From positions 186,001 to 250,000 of the forward strand of contig NZ_VLKR01000002.1 of the NCBI RefSeq assembly GCF_007830445.1: DNA of 64,000 bases, written 5' to 3'. The notes below the pieces were generated by a model. That model made no database searches and was not told where the DNA came from. It saw only the letters and a program-made list of their open reading frames with translations. Shown piece after piece: positions 1-9,052 of the stretch; positions within the stretch are counted from its first letter, which is position 1, and every line of letters starts with the position of its first letter. A program made the position numbers and the translations under genes. The DNA is from Sphingobacterium siyangense (GTDB lineage Bacteria > Bacteroidota > Bacteroidia > Sphingobacteriales > Sphingobacteriaceae).

Positions 1-696
1 ATATCGCTCGATAGGTCGATTGTAGGCGATGAATACGGTAACAGGGATATTTTTTAGAAGCGGTAAATCGGCATATTCTTTAAAAAAATGTTTTTCGCTG
101 ACTGCCAGCTCTCTTTTCATTTCCAATTTTACACCCTCACCAAGGTTTTTGTCGTTTATCATATCTGAAAGCATTTTTACCCAGAGTTGTTGGTAACCTA
201 TCTGGCTATTTGATGTTTCAGTAGCAATTGCGTCTTCTGTTTCTGTTAACATAAAATCGGTAGGATCGATGAGGACTAAGCCGGCAATTTCATCCGGATA
301 TTTAGCTGTAAACAGCCTAACAAAAGCTCCGCCCAGCGAATGCCCGACGAGTAAATAGGGCGGTTTAATTTCTAAAGCGGATAGGATTAAATGTAATTTG
401 TCCACGACATCTTGGTCAGATTTTAAGGATGGATCAGGATCCGAATTTCCTAAGCCATTTCTGTCATAACTGAAATACGGTATATTACTCATTAATTTGG
501 GAAAAAGGACGGAAAAATTGTTCCCGCTCATGCCGATGCCACTTTCAAAAATGACGATTGGCTCGTTGGCTTTTCTTTTTTCCAACCCCTTTACCCAATA
601 GGATGTTCGTATACCTTTAATATTAGCCGTTTCCTGCGCATACGTTTGTATGCCCCCAATGGAAACGAAGAATAGCATGATCGTCCAGGTTTTCAT
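1..696 (-). CDS. Secreted alpha/beta hydrolase (3' end outside window)
   Basis: The gene starts at the ATG complementary to 694-696 and is still open at base 1, so 232 codons are visible and the C-terminus is missing. It opens with a signal peptide (MKTWTIMLFFVSIGG, cleavage near TYAQ). It then shows the alpha/beta hydrolase fold: an oxyanion-side strand (IVIFESGIGMSG) and the nucleophile elbow GHSLGG with Ser about residue 120. The catalytic Asp and His are not certain because the end is cut. The substrate cannot be told; esterase or peptidase-like activity in the periplasm is the family expectation. Confidence 0.85.
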   Translation of the reverse strand, partial: MKTWTIMLFFVSIGGIQTYAQETANIKGIRTSYWVKGLEKRKANEPIVIFESGIGMSGNNFSVLFPKLMSNIPYFSYDRNGLGNSDPDPSLKSDQDVVDKLHLILSALEIKPPYLLVGHSLGGAFVRLFTAKYPDEIAGLVLIDPTDFMLTETEDAIATETSNSQIGYQQLWVKMLSDMINDKNLGEGVKLEMKRELAVSEKHFFKEYADLPLLKNIPVTVFIAYNRPIERY

Positions 697-736
697 ATTT
701 ATTTTAAAGTTCAAATGAAAGGATGAATTTTCGCGT

Positions 737-1363
737 TTACCGTTTATTTATTAGTCCTGCAATATGTTCTTTAAGGTCATTGGTTGATTGTAGTCCAATG
801 TCCGAAAATTGGTAATCATTTAGCATAAATTGGTGGAAGGTATCTTGTTCCAACAATATGGTTCTACCTTTTGAAAGGTTGTAAATTTTAGTGTTAATTA
901 CGCTAATATCATGGTTTTCTTGCGTAAATGCTATAAAATCAATACGATAATCATCCCGTATTAAAGTGCCCTGACCAAAATAGTCGGGGTGGTTTCTTGA
1001 GACATTTCCAGCGTAAATTTTATTCGTTTGAGCTAAAGTCATCATAGACTCCTGCGGGGTTAATTTAACGACAATATTGCAGAAAGAATAATATTCCTTG
1101 TCATGAGGAGATTTGGTTACGCTAAATGTATAAATGATATAATTATCTGCTCCGAGCGATAATGAATCTACGATCACTTTGGTTCCTAAAGCCTGATAGG
1201 GTTTGACGTGGAAGTTGAAATTTTGTAGCGGTAAAATGTTGGCCTGCGGCGGTACCTTAGTATTATCTTTTTCGAGAAAATAGTTTGAATCTTTTACTTG
1301 TCCAATACTATTTTGAGAAAAGCAAATCAAGAAGACGATCCATATTCCTATAATTCTATGCAT
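737..1363 (-). CDS. Exported protein of unknown function
   Basis: A 208-residue protein with a clear N-terminal signal peptide (MHRIIGIWIVFLICFSQNS, cleavage near IGQ), so it is probably periplasmic or surface-exposed. The remainder is a mixed polar sequence without a motif I recognise. It sits 40 bp upstream of the truncated hydrolase on the same strand, so the two could be co-transcribed. No lipobox cysteine is visible. Function unknown. Confidence 0.7.
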   Translation of the reverse strand: MHRIIGIWIVFLICFSQNSIGQVKDSNYFLEKDNTKVPPQANILPLQNFNFHVKPYQALGTKVIVDSLSLGADNYIIYTFSVTKSPHDKEYYSFCNIVVKLTPQESMMTLAQTNKIYAGNVSRNHPDYFGQGTLIRDDYRIDFIAFTQENHDISVINTKIYNLSKGRTILLEQDTFHQFMLNDYQFSDIGLQSTNDLKEHIAGLINKR

Positions 1364-1480
1364 TGTTTTTATTTTATTGGTTATCTGATCCTGTCTAAAA
1401 TAAATACATAATCATGTATCATGATAGTGCTATTCGGTCAATATAGGGTTTACCTCGGTTAGTCAATATTATTTGTCGGT

Positions 1481-1516
1481 AAGCCCACATGCTTTTGGTG
1501 TATATGGCGTGGGCTT
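1481..1516. terminator. Hairpin downstream of the DinB-like gene
   Basis: AAGCCCAC at 1481-1488 is the exact reverse complement of GTGGGCTT at 1509-1516, with a 20-nt loop. It lies 16 bp past the stop of the minus-strand gene ending at 1532. No uridine run follows, so termination is plausible but not assured. Confidence 0.45.
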
Positions 1517-1531
1517 CTTTAGGACCCTATT

Positions 1532-2089
1532 TTAATGTGTTGTAGTTAACGATAAGATATTCTTTATTTGTACAATATGCCTGGTATTGTGATGAATAAT
1601 AAAGCGAAATATATCTCCTAAACGGAGCTGTATCCAGTTGCTGAAAGATAGCCTAATGCGAATTTTAGTTAAATCTTTTGACCTTGCCTTATCGAGTAGA
1701 TGAAGTAGTCTATTTTGCTGTTCTAAAAAAACTGGAATCGGTTCGGCGCTCTGCATAAGATTTCTGGGATCCATTTTTCGAAAAGTTTTGATCTTTTTTT
1801 CCTTATCATTTGGTAAAATAGAATTAGCAAAATAGTTTCCTAAAAAACCGCTTTTGAAATCAACATTGTGGCCAAGATTGCTTTCGGATATTTTTTTTGT
1901 GATTTCAGGTAAATAGAAACTTCCGTACAGATTCAGGTGCTGTATGCATTCGAGGATATTCCAGGACCCTTCATGAGGTCTTTTACGTAATGTCTCCTGA
2001 GAAAGGGCTTCTAGGGAATTGACAAATGACATATGTTCTTGTACTTGCTTTTCCAGTTGATCAAGTAGTTCTAATGATTTACATTTCAT
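1532..2089 (-). CDS. DinB-family protein (DinB_2-like)
   Basis: 185 residues with the layout of the DinB/YfiT four-helix bundle. An N-terminal helix carries the pattern SWNILECIQHLNLYG, where the His of QHL is the first metal ligand, and the C-terminal helix carries IHHNTRHIVQIKNIL with the other two His ligands. These proteins bind a divalent metal; members include thiol-dependent transferases and many of unknown role. The gene lies next to a minus-strand Crp-type regulator, 51 bp apart, possibly one transcript. Family call fairly secure, reaction unknown. Confidence 0.75.
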   Translation of the reverse strand: MKCKSLELLDQLEKQVQEHMSFVNSLEALSQETLRKRPHEGSWNILECIQHLNLYGSFYLPEITKKISESNLGHNVDFKSGFLGNYFANSILPNDKEKKIKTFRKMDPRNLMQSAEPIPVFLEQQNRLLHLLDKARSKDLTKIRIRLSFSNWIQLRLGDIFRFIIHHNTRHIVQIKNILSLTTTH

Positions 2090-2140
2090 CTTTTTTTTGA
2101 TAAAATACTCGAAAATAAATTGGAAAAAAATTGATTTAAC

Positions 2141-2689
2141 TCAAGATTTACTGATTCTTGATAAAGTTTCGGGACTCATTCTAAGATAATTGGCGATATG
2201 CTTATTAGGAATTAGTTGAAATAATCTAGGATTTCGTTTAATGAGTCTTTCATACCTGTTTTTTGGGGAGTCCAGCAATAGATCTCGTTCTCTTTCAAGC
2301 TGCTGTAACACCAACTGTTCCAAGATAGTTATATATAAATTTGTGTTTTCTGAAGTGGAATAGATAAAATTCATAAAATCTTCCTTCTCGGCGATTAGCA
2401 TATCTGTTTTCTTTATTGCCTGAATTGCATAATCCGAGTAGCTACCATGAATAAAAGAATCCATAGCTACAATGAGATCTCCATCATATCCAAAGCGAAT
2501 AATCTGTTCATGATCTTCCTGAAAAATAGAGATTTTGATGCTGCCTTTTTTTATGAAATAAATCTTTGAATCAATCGAACCATTCATTTTAATGTATTCG
2601 TTCCTCCTAAAAGAAATTTCTTTTTTAAAGATGCGAGGTGATATGAGATCTAACAGCTTATGCATACACGTTGGATTTAATTGAATCAT
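2141..2689 (-). CDS. Crp/Fnr-family transcriptional regulator
   Basis: 182 residues. The first ~120 form a cyclic-nucleotide-binding-type beta roll (FRRNEYIKMNGSIDSKIYFI, then GSIKISIF and GYDGDLIVAMDSFI). The C-terminus is a short helix-turn-helix, IPNKHIANYLRMSPETLSRI, typical of the small Bacteroidota Crp group. The protein ends a few residues after the recognition helix, as is usual in this subgroup. No residue set proving cAMP binding can be identified. It may control the adjacent DinB-like gene. Confidence 0.82.
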   Translation of the reverse strand: MIQLNPTCMHKLLDLISPRIFKKEISFRRNEYIKMNGSIDSKIYFIKKGSIKISIFQEDHEQIIRFGYDGDLIVAMDSFIHGSYSDYAIQAIKKTDMLIAEKEDFMNFIYSTSENTNLYITILEQLVLQQLERERDLLLDSPKNRYERLIKRNPRLFQLIPNKHIANYLRMSPETLSRISKS

Positions 2690-2889
2690 TAAAGGTCTTC
2701 GAAATTAGCGATTGTATTGCTGTTTTCAAATATTGATTATTGAGCTACAAATATCGCCAAGTTTTGACCTAATATGGGTTCCAGATTTACCGGTTGAATA
2801 ATTATGTGCAGATTTACGGTATTAAATGAAAACATGGAATATGTTTTCACGATTTTACAGATTTAAATACTTAATTAAATAATTTTAGT

Positions 2890-3537
2890 GTGAAAAGAGT
2901 CCTTGTTATCCTGTTCATTTTGCTGGTTTCATTTTTAATAGCGGCGTTTTTTATCAAAGTCAATAAGAGGGAAACCTTGCTCTATAAGATACAGCAGTGG
3001 GTTACCTACGATACAGCAGATTGGGAAAATTATGAAAACAATAAACAGCTACTTGCCGCTGGGGCTACCGAAGTAACGACGACTGAAGTGGCAGCTGTAG
3101 AAGATGATCTATACCCGATTGATACAAATCGCATATCGCCAGAATTTAGGGCTTTAGAAATCGAAAAAATTAGAAAGACAGATTTTGGACGATTAGTAAT
3201 AGCGAAGTTACCACCGGATCATGAGGATGCACAAATCGCATTAATTCATCTCACGGATCGTAAATTGACCGATGTGATAATCAATCAGAAGATTAATATT
3301 AAAGTTGGAACTTGTTTTGAAAACCCAAAAACAGCAGGTAATTATCGTTGCGTGAGTTGTATGATTTTACTTTACAATCGAGAGAAGAAAAGTTGGGTGG
3401 AGGCTCCAAACGGTGAAAATTTCTTGAAAAATGCCTATGATTTTTACCAGGCGTCTGAAGGAGATATTTGGCAAGCACGCGACTTGTCCATGAGTATCCC
3501 CTATGATTATGCGCTTGTAGCAAAATATAGTAAGTAA
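2890..3537 (+). CDS. Membrane-anchored protein of unknown function
   Basis: A 215-residue protein starting at GTG; I see no in-frame ATG that keeps the hydrophobic N-terminus. Residues 3-24 (VLVILFILLVSFLIAAFFI) form one membrane anchor, leaving a ~190-residue soluble part probably outside the cytoplasmic membrane. Cys-containing motif NYRCVSCMIL is visible near residue 155. No known domain recognised. It begins a run of four plus-strand genes of unknown role (2890-5023) with short gaps. Confidence 0.6.
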   Translation: MKRVLVILFILLVSFLIAAFFIKVNKRETLLYKIQQWVTYDTADWENYENNKQLLAAGATEVTTTEVAAVEDDLYPIDTNRISPEFRALEIEKIRKTDFGRLVIAKLPPDHEDAQIALIHLTDRKLTDVIINQKINIKVGTCFENPKTAGNYRCVSCMILLYNREKKSWVEAPNGENFLKNAYDFYQASEGDIWQARDLSMSIPYDYALVAKYSK

Positions 3538-3570
3538 GATTTCTTTTAAGTAGTTAATATCAATACCGTT

Positions 3571-4329
3571 ATGTTTAAATTTTTAAGAGAATTATTGAAT
3601 GCGGCAAAGGAAGGTGTGCATGAAGCCAAAGATGAACTGACTTTGAAAGCCGAAGAGAAAAAAAGGGAGGATAGTTTAGCAATTGATAACAATATACTTC
3701 TGGATATTCCTTATGAAGAACAGTTTGGTAATGCATTAGGAGCCGCATTTAGAGTCATTGTTTTTGGGGACTGGTTTACGGTATTCGGAAGTACAGGAGA
3801 TGATGGAAATTATCCGATTCACTTATATCAATTTGGAAATTATCCCAAAATTGATCAATATAGAAGTGATTTTATCAAATTATTAAAAAGAGATTTTGGT
3901 ATAACAGATACAGACAGCTGTCTTGAAATGTTGAGCTCATATTTTACCTTACTTGGAATAGAAAAGACAGGGACCGCATTGGAAGAAAAAAACGGCAAAA
4001 TCGATACAGCCGTTTGGGATATCTCCAAAGTAGGGGTGAATGCCTTTGTTGTTGCTGTAGCAAGTCATATTACGACATCCGCAACGGACGTTGGATATCT
4101 ATCAAAACCTGTGGCATTAGATGTTCTCAAAAAGTTGTCAGTATATGCGAAAAAGCATTTTAGTGATTGGTTGCTATTTTCCGATCATTTTATGGAAGGA
4201 GAAGATCAAGTTGGGTTAAACAGTAAAATTGGGAAATCTTACTTGAAAAGGTATATTGGGTATCTTAAAGAAAAGAAAGGAAGTCCTTGGAATAATGTCG
4301 CATGGTGGAATGGTAATCATTCCGTCTGA
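3571..4329 (+). CDS. DUF1266-like protein
   Basis: 252 residues, cytoplasmic by sequence (no signal or membrane segment). The C-terminal part reads like the DUF1266 family: GYLSKPVALDVLKKLSVY, then FSDWLLFSDHFMEGE, ending in SPWNNVAW. These match the family pattern of a helix with a following SW..F...Y..G motif and a terminal PW. The N-terminal ~40 residues are a charged helix. DUF1266 proteins have no established activity. It starts 33 bp after the membrane-anchored gene, so co-transcription is likely. Assignment is from memory of the family pattern. Confidence 0.55.
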   Translation: MFKFLRELLNAAKEGVHEAKDELTLKAEEKKREDSLAIDNNILLDIPYEEQFGNALGAAFRVIVFGDWFTVFGSTGDDGNYPIHLYQFGNYPKIDQYRSDFIKLLKRDFGITDTDSCLEMLSSYFTLLGIEKTGTALEEKNGKIDTAVWDISKVGVNAFVVAVASHITTSATDVGYLSKPVALDVLKKLSVYAKKHFSDWLLFSDHFMEGEDQVGLNSKIGKSYLKRYIGYLKEKKGSPWNNVAWWNGNHSV

Positions 4330-4507
4330 GTGTTGTCTCATGTGGCCTTCACATCCACTACATTTTACGGCTTTGGATTTGCGCTATCAATTGGAACAAC
4401 AAATCGCTCAGAAAGAAATCCGCGACCATAGCTATCTCGAAAGATTAGATGCTATCGAGAAAGATGAAGGGGGAATTCCTACGTTCTATGTAATTTGTGT
4501 CAGTTAA
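4310..4507 (+). CDS. Small overlapping ORF of unknown status
   Basis: An ORF of 65 codons from the ATG at 4310, overlapping the last 20 bases of the DUF1266-like gene in another frame. The open frame extends back to 4256. Its translation contains an amphipathic helix (LDLRYQLEQQIAQKEIRDH) and ends TFYVICVS. It could be a translationally coupled small gene or the remains of a longer neighbour. No family recognised. Confidence 0.3.
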   Translation: MVIIPSECCLMWPSHPLHFTALDLRYQLEQQIAQKEIRDHSYLERLDAIEKDEGGIPTFYVICVS

Positions 4508-4528
4508 TTTCCTTTTTTATTGGAATAA

Positions 4529-5023
4529 ATGAATTTTAAAGGCATTGTTTTGGTTATCAGTTGTGTGTTGATCGTTGTCGTGTTGACACAAGTCTATAAG
4601 AAAAATGTAACTAAAAATTATATATACGGTGTTAAAAAAAGCTATGAGATGAATGATCATTTTGAAACAGATAAATTAAGAAAACTGTCGTCACGACCCT
4701 TTCTATTTGGTATAGAAGATAATCTGTTAAGTGACGAAGATTATTTTTTTGATGAAAATTATTTCTACGCTGTCGGTCGAAGAGGCGGGGCAGGTAGATC
4801 CTTTAGGTTAGTGGATATCATTGAACTTCGTAGGACATCGACTCAAATTAATAATCACTATATCTGGCAAGTTGTCGTTCAATTGGATAGTAAGGGACAG
4901 TCCATTTTCAGTTTTACGCATAACTATTCCCTCTGGAATAGAAATTTCTATGTTTTTTATCAAAAAATACGGGAACTAAATCCACATGCAATTAAATCAA
5001 AATGGAGTTTGTGGACGATGTAA
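4529..5023 (+). CDS. Small membrane-anchored protein, unknown
   Basis: 164 residues with one N-terminal hydrophobic segment (residues 5-21, GIVLVISCVLIVVVLTQVY) and a basic, aromatic-rich C-terminal domain. The latter has a beta-rich look: DYFFDENYFYAVGRRGGAGR, then FRLVDIIELRR, then YIWQVVVQL. This resembles PH-like domains, a weak impression. Last member of the 2890-5023 cluster. No function assigned. Confidence 0.55.
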   Translation: MNFKGIVLVISCVLIVVVLTQVYKKNVTKNYIYGVKKSYEMNDHFETDKLRKLSSRPFLFGIEDNLLSDEDYFFDENYFYAVGRRGGAGRSFRLVDIIELRRTSTQINNHYIWQVVVQLDSKGQSIFSFTHNYSLWNRNFYVFYQKIRELNPHAIKSKWSLWTM

Positions 5024-5233
5024 CTTATGAATTAGGAAATTAGGTGTGCCTTCGCTTATCCCCATCAGATGATTATTCACCGATGATTTTCTTTGTTTCA
5101 CCGAAATAGATTAAGAGAAGTCCCTATTGCCATCTATATTTAAGACGTTTGAACAATTCGTGTTCGAGATCTAATTAGATTACTTTGGTTCGACATTTAA
5201 TTTTTATGATTGAGATTTTATAAAGACTTTCAG

Positions 5234-6436
5234 ATGATGAGTACGTTAATTAATGCTGGTTCTCTTGTGTTTGTGTTTTGTTTCGTAATTGCAATTGGGA
5301 GGTCTCAGTCTCAGATTCCACAAGCGAAGATGCGTTTGGCTAATATGTCATCCTATTCATTATTAATGGAAAGTGCGGGGAAAAATTTGAAGGACAAGCG
5401 CTACCAAGCTGCTCTGAACGATTTTAAAGCTGCTTTTATACAGAAAGATTCGATAGGAAAATATGATTACGCCAACGCGATGGTGGCAGCGGCGAATGTA
5501 GACAGTGTGGACTTGGCAATAGCGTGGTTTGAGGAAGGAATTAAGCTGGGACTTGGAATAACTGATGATGAGTACCGGTATTTTTCATCGGCCGAGGAAT
5601 TTCAAAATTTAAAAAAACAAATTGCCTATCAAAATCAATTGGATCGGCTATCAACACAGGTAGCGCAGTTGAAAAAGCGACAAGCTGAGGCTAAACGTGA
5701 GTGGTTAAAAAAGATTCAACATAATAGTTCAAGGGGGGCAGGTGAGGTGGTCAAATCAGGCTTTGTTTTATATTGGAATCAAATGGGCGATAGTCTTGTA
5801 CCATATTTGGTCTATCTACCTGCGGAGCTTAAAGATAAAAACAACGTAAGAGCTATCGTCTACTTACATGGTGGTGTCTCAAGTGTCACTGAGTTCCAGT
5901 TCGAGGACCCAAGTGTAGCGGATGAGCCGATTTTTAAATTGGCAGATCATTTGGGATTTGTTGTAATTTATCCATTTGGAAAAAAATCGTACGGTTGGGT
6001 ACGACAACGTTCTGCCTTTCAACAGGTGTTAGCAATTACCGAAGAAGTCAAACTAAACTATTTACTGAATAGCAAAGAAATTTACCTTGGTGGAATGTCT
6101 AATGGTGGTACAGCCGTTTATTGGTTTGCCGCTCAAAGTAATACACCATTTAGTGCCTTCTTCACATTATCTGCCGATTGTGAACTCGTTATTGAGCCGA
6201 TCGATTGGGAACGGCTACACAGCGATAGACCAATATATTCTTTTCACACGGCTGACGATACCATCTATCCAATAGCGAAGATCAGTGCTGTCTACGCTAG
6301 CCGAAAATCACCGGCTTGGCATCTTCGGACACTGAAGGCTGGTGGCCATGGGTTCATTTATGACCCCGTGAAAGGCCATGAATTATTCATGCAGTGTATT
6401 ACTGAAATGCTGGAGGAAGTTCATAAAACGAGATAA
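5234..6436 (+). CDS. Secreted alpha/beta hydrolase with N-terminal helical domain
   Basis: The frame is open from a TTG at 5210, but the ATG at 5234 gives a proper signal peptide (MMSTLINAGSLVFVFCFVIA, then GRSQSQ), so I place the start there (400 residues). Residues ~45-160 form a TPR-like or coiled helical region (SLLMESAGKNLKDKRYQAAL). From ~180 the alpha/beta hydrolase fold follows: YLHGGVSS, nucleophile elbow GGMSNGG (Ser about 289), acid TADD (about 341-342) and GGHGF (His about 372). The arrangement resembles esterase/PHB-depolymerase-type or predicted-peptidase hydrolases. Substrate unknown. Confidence 0.8.
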   Translation: MMSTLINAGSLVFVFCFVIAIGRSQSQIPQAKMRLANMSSYSLLMESAGKNLKDKRYQAALNDFKAAFIQKDSIGKYDYANAMVAAANVDSVDLAIAWFEEGIKLGLGITDDEYRYFSSAEEFQNLKKQIAYQNQLDRLSTQVAQLKKRQAEAKREWLKKIQHNSSRGAGEVVKSGFVLYWNQMGDSLVPYLVYLPAELKDKNNVRAIVYLHGGVSSVTEFQFEDPSVADEPIFKLADHLGFVVIYPFGKKSYGWVRQRSAFQQVLAITEEVKLNYLLNSKEIYLGGMSNGGTAVYWFAAQSNTPFSAFFTLSADCELVIEPIDWERLHSDRPIYSFHTADDTIYPIAKISAVYASRKSPAWHLRTLKAGGHGFIYDPVKGHELFMQCITEMLEEVHKTR

Positions 6437-6550
6437 CCGATAAAGTGGTAGGGGTATAAAGAATCCAGTATCAACGTTTGATTTGTATAGAAAAAGTTGG
6501 CGTAACTAAAACCGTATTTTAATAGCTTTTGTTATCCTAAGTAAAACGTT

Positions 6551-6997
6551 ATGGGTAAATTACAATTATTGATCATGAATGTGTTGGTAGTTTTTCTGTA
6601 TGGAGCTTGTCAATTACCTCAGCGCCCGCCACAGTCCAGTACAAATGAATCTAAGCACAAGGCACAGGATTTACCTTCTAACGTAACCTTTTTTGGTGGT
6701 GGCAGATCTAAGGAAATGAGTATGGTATCAGGGAAAACGGATACTATTTTCATTTCAGTCCATCAGGCGGATTCGGTTCTTATCAAAATAAAAACTCCCA
6801 CGGATACAGCCAATGTACGAATTAGTCAGCTTTTTATGCCCGATGGTTCGGCTGATGGCCCCTTTGGCCAAGAGCTTGCCTATAGATTTAAAGATGTTGG
6901 CCAATATCATATTACGGTGAATGAGAATAAAATGATAGGGAATCATTACTCAGGGCCTTATGTAGTACAAATTGTGCCAATAGTTCAATCTTTCTAG
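6551..6997 (+). CDS. Predicted lipoprotein
   Basis: 148 residues. The N-terminus (MGKLQLLIMNVLVVFLYGAC) is a lipoprotein signal with lipobox YGAC, Cys 20. The rest is a beta-rich domain (DTIFISVHQADSVLIKI, then YHITVNENKM) reminiscent of gliding-motility or extracellular beta-sandwich proteins, without a certain family. The gene ends 1 bp from the convergent lipoprotein gene at 6999. Confidence 0.65.
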   Translation: MGKLQLLIMNVLVVFLYGACQLPQRPPQSSTNESKHKAQDLPSNVTFFGGGRSKEMSMVSGKTDTIFISVHQADSVLIKIKTPTDTANVRISQLFMPDGSADGPFGQELAYRFKDVGQYHITVNENKMIGNHYSGPYVVQIVPIVQSF

Positions 6998-6998
6998 G

Positions 6999-7448
6999 CT
7001 ACTCAACATCACCTGTGTACTTGATCGTATTATTCACGTAAAGCGCTGATTTTTTAGCATCATATTTATAGTTATCCTTTTGGTAAATGTCGTTTTCGAC
7101 TTTATCCAGGATAATGGTTTTTTTACTGTCATCAGGTAAAAATAATTCTAGCTTTGATTTATCCTCGCTAAGGACAACAAAGGCACTAATGACAGCTTTT
7201 CCTTCTTCTTTCTCCGTTGGATTTAGGCGTAAGCCAACATTGAATACCTGGATACATCCTTGTTTGATCTCACTCCAAGTTTGTCCTGCCGCGACTAAAC
7301 AACCGTGCTCATCCTTGCTGCCGCCGATCGATGGAGTTGCTTCTTCCTTACCTTGGCCAGCTGTTTCTTTGGATTCGCTGTTCTTGGGGGCATTGTTACA
7401 AGATGTAAAAGTAACAAGGCTCATGACTATAAATGCTAGTTTTCTCAT
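6999..7448 (-). CDS. Predicted lipoprotein with CxxxxGxTW..C motif
   Basis: 149 residues with lipoprotein signal MRKLAFIVMSLVTFTSC (lipobox FTSC, Cys 17), a low-complexity linker and a globular domain beginning GCLVAAGQTWSEIKQGCIQV. That paired-cysteine pattern recurs in small Bacteroidota lipoproteins of unknown function, and a disulphide between the two Cys is likely. Beta strands follow to the end. The gene converges on its neighbour with only 1 bp between stops and no obvious terminator. Confidence 0.65.
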   Translation of the reverse strand: MRKLAFIVMSLVTFTSCNNAPKNSESKETAGQGKEEATPSIGGSKDEHGCLVAAGQTWSEIKQGCIQVFNVGLRLNPTEKEEGKAVISAFVVLSEDKSKLELFLPDDSKKTIILDKVENDIYQKDNYKYDAKKSALYVNNTIKYTGDVE

Positions 7449-7752
7449 TTGAATCGGTTTTTATATATTTCATGATATTCACACAATAAATATACCACAG
7501 TCGTCTGTTTATTCTTTAATCGACCTTTTACGGTAGGCTTTCATCCTTTCCTTAGCTATAGGTGCAGCTCCGCGGTATCGCAGAAAAATGTGTGCAGCGT
7601 AAGTCAATATTGTCATAGGACAAGTCGAATTTCTGTATAGTTTATTAATATTGTGGTGCCGCGCAATGTGATCTTTTGTATCAGAACATTGGACGGAATG
7701 ATTTTAAACCAATGTAGATAGACAAAAGTATTCTTATCATTTAAAACATCCT
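7449..7752. other. Divergent intergenic region
   Basis: About 300 bp between the divergent genes at 7448 and 7753. No ORF, strong hairpin or clear TTTG/TAnnTTTG pair was found. It is AT-rich near both ends with a more GC-rich middle (7565-7600), and must hold both promoters. Confidence 0.5.
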
Positions 7753-8187
7753 ATGAAACATAAAGATCGTCCTGTCAAAAATTTGGTTTCGGTTATTTTA
7801 GTTGAAAAACAACTAGCCGATGTTTGGAAATACTGGAATGATGCTGATGCAATTATGCAATGGAATATTCCATTTGACGATTGGCACTGTCCTGCTGTTC
7901 ATATTGATTTTAGAGAGGGCGGGATGTTTAATTTTAGAATGGAACAAAAAAATAGCCGCGAGGGATTTGATTATGTAGGAGTATACGATGAGATTATTTG
8001 GATGGAGTATATTGAAAGTACCAGTGGAGGGAGAACGTGTGTTGTTGAATTTCAAGCGATTGATAACAATACGATTATCCGGGAAACTTTCGAACCTGAT
8101 ACGTTTACACCTTTGGACCTACAACAGTCTTTTACCGATGGGGTCTTGCTAAGTTTTAAAAAATTTATAGAAAACAAATCGTTGTAG
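7753..8187 (+). CDS. SRPBCC/AHSA1-family protein
   Basis: 144 residues with the START-like fold pattern of AHSA1 proteins: VEKQLADVWKYWNDADAIMQW near the N-terminus, DFREGGMFNFRME in the middle, and the closing helix FTDGVLLSFKKFIEN. These small cytosolic proteins bind hydrophobic ligands, and some resemble the Hsp90 co-chaperone Aha1 domain. It is followed after 45 bp by an alpha/beta hydrolase on the same strand. Biological role unknown. Confidence 0.8.
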   Translation: MKHKDRPVKNLVSVILVEKQLADVWKYWNDADAIMQWNIPFDDWHCPAVHIDFREGGMFNFRMEQKNSREGFDYVGVYDEIIWMEYIESTSGGRTCVVEFQAIDNNTIIRETFEPDTFTPLDLQQSFTDGVLLSFKKFIENKSL

Positions 8188-8232
8188 AAGCGTGTTGCTA
8201 CTGACAGAAATATAGACTTTATAGAATAAATT

Positions 8233-9018
8233 ATGCGTGAAATAGAATCGAAAAGCGGTTATGCACCTGCTAATGGAATAAAACTTTACTACGAAATATT
8301 CGGCACAGGAAGGCCTTTAGTATTGATTCATGGCGGAGGTTCCTCTGGATTCTCTGATTTTGAAGAGACAATAAAAAGATTGCATGATCAGTACCAGTTG
8401 ATTGTGATAGACCTGCAAAATCATGGAAGATCCGAACACAGAACCACCCCCGAAACCTTCGAGCAGGATGCGAAAGATATTTCGGCTGTTCTTGACTTCT
8501 TTTCTATCGCAAAAGCATCATTTTTTGGCTTTAGTAATGGAGCGACAACAGTTTTGAAATTTGCGACGATGTATCCGGACAAGGTGGAAAAGCTGATTGC
8601 AGCATCGGGAAATACCAAAAGAGAGGGACTTTTAGATGGTTTTTTTGAAAGTATGGAAGCTTCAACAATTAACGATATACCACCTTTTCTCAAAGAGAAC
8701 TTTATGAAGCTGAATCCAGATCCGGAGAAATTTCGAAATATGTATGAAAAAGATAGCCAGCGCATGATAAACTTTAAAGACTTCGAAACGGAATCCTTAA
8801 GGCTTTTGACCTGCCCGGTATTTTTGATAGGGGGAGACCAAGATGTTGTAAAAACGACACATCTAGCTGCCATGCAACAGCAGATTCCTCATGCCCGACT
8901 GCTTATTTTACCGGCTAATCATGGGAACTATATGATGGCTGATTTTAATGGCGATGTAAATGACCAATTGATCGATTTTACACTAGGACAAATACAGCAT
9001 TTTTTGGCACCCAATTGA
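8233..9018 (+). CDS. Alpha/beta hydrolase
   Basis: 261 residues without a signal peptide, hence cytoplasmic. Oxyanion motif HGGGSSG, strand/turn DLQNHGRSE, nucleophile elbow GFSNGA (Ser about 101), acid in GGDQDVV and catalytic His about 230 in NHGNY. This is the typical order of the proline-iminopeptidase/haloperoxidase-like branch. The substrate cannot be read from sequence. Probably co-transcribed with the AHSA1 gene 45 bp upstream. Confidence 0.85.
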   Translation: MREIESKSGYAPANGIKLYYEIFGTGRPLVLIHGGGSSGFSDFEETIKRLHDQYQLIVIDLQNHGRSEHRTTPETFEQDAKDISAVLDFFSIAKASFFGFSNGATTVLKFATMYPDKVEKLIAASGNTKREGLLDGFFESMEASTINDIPPFLKENFMKLNPDPEKFRNMYEKDSQRMINFKDFETESLRLLTCPVFLIGGDQDVVKTTHLAAMQQQIPHARLLILPANHGNYMMADFNGDVNDQLIDFTLGQIQHFLAPN

Positions 9019-9052
9019 AACCTGTTCAATCGAATAAGTTCGCGCCAAAGGT

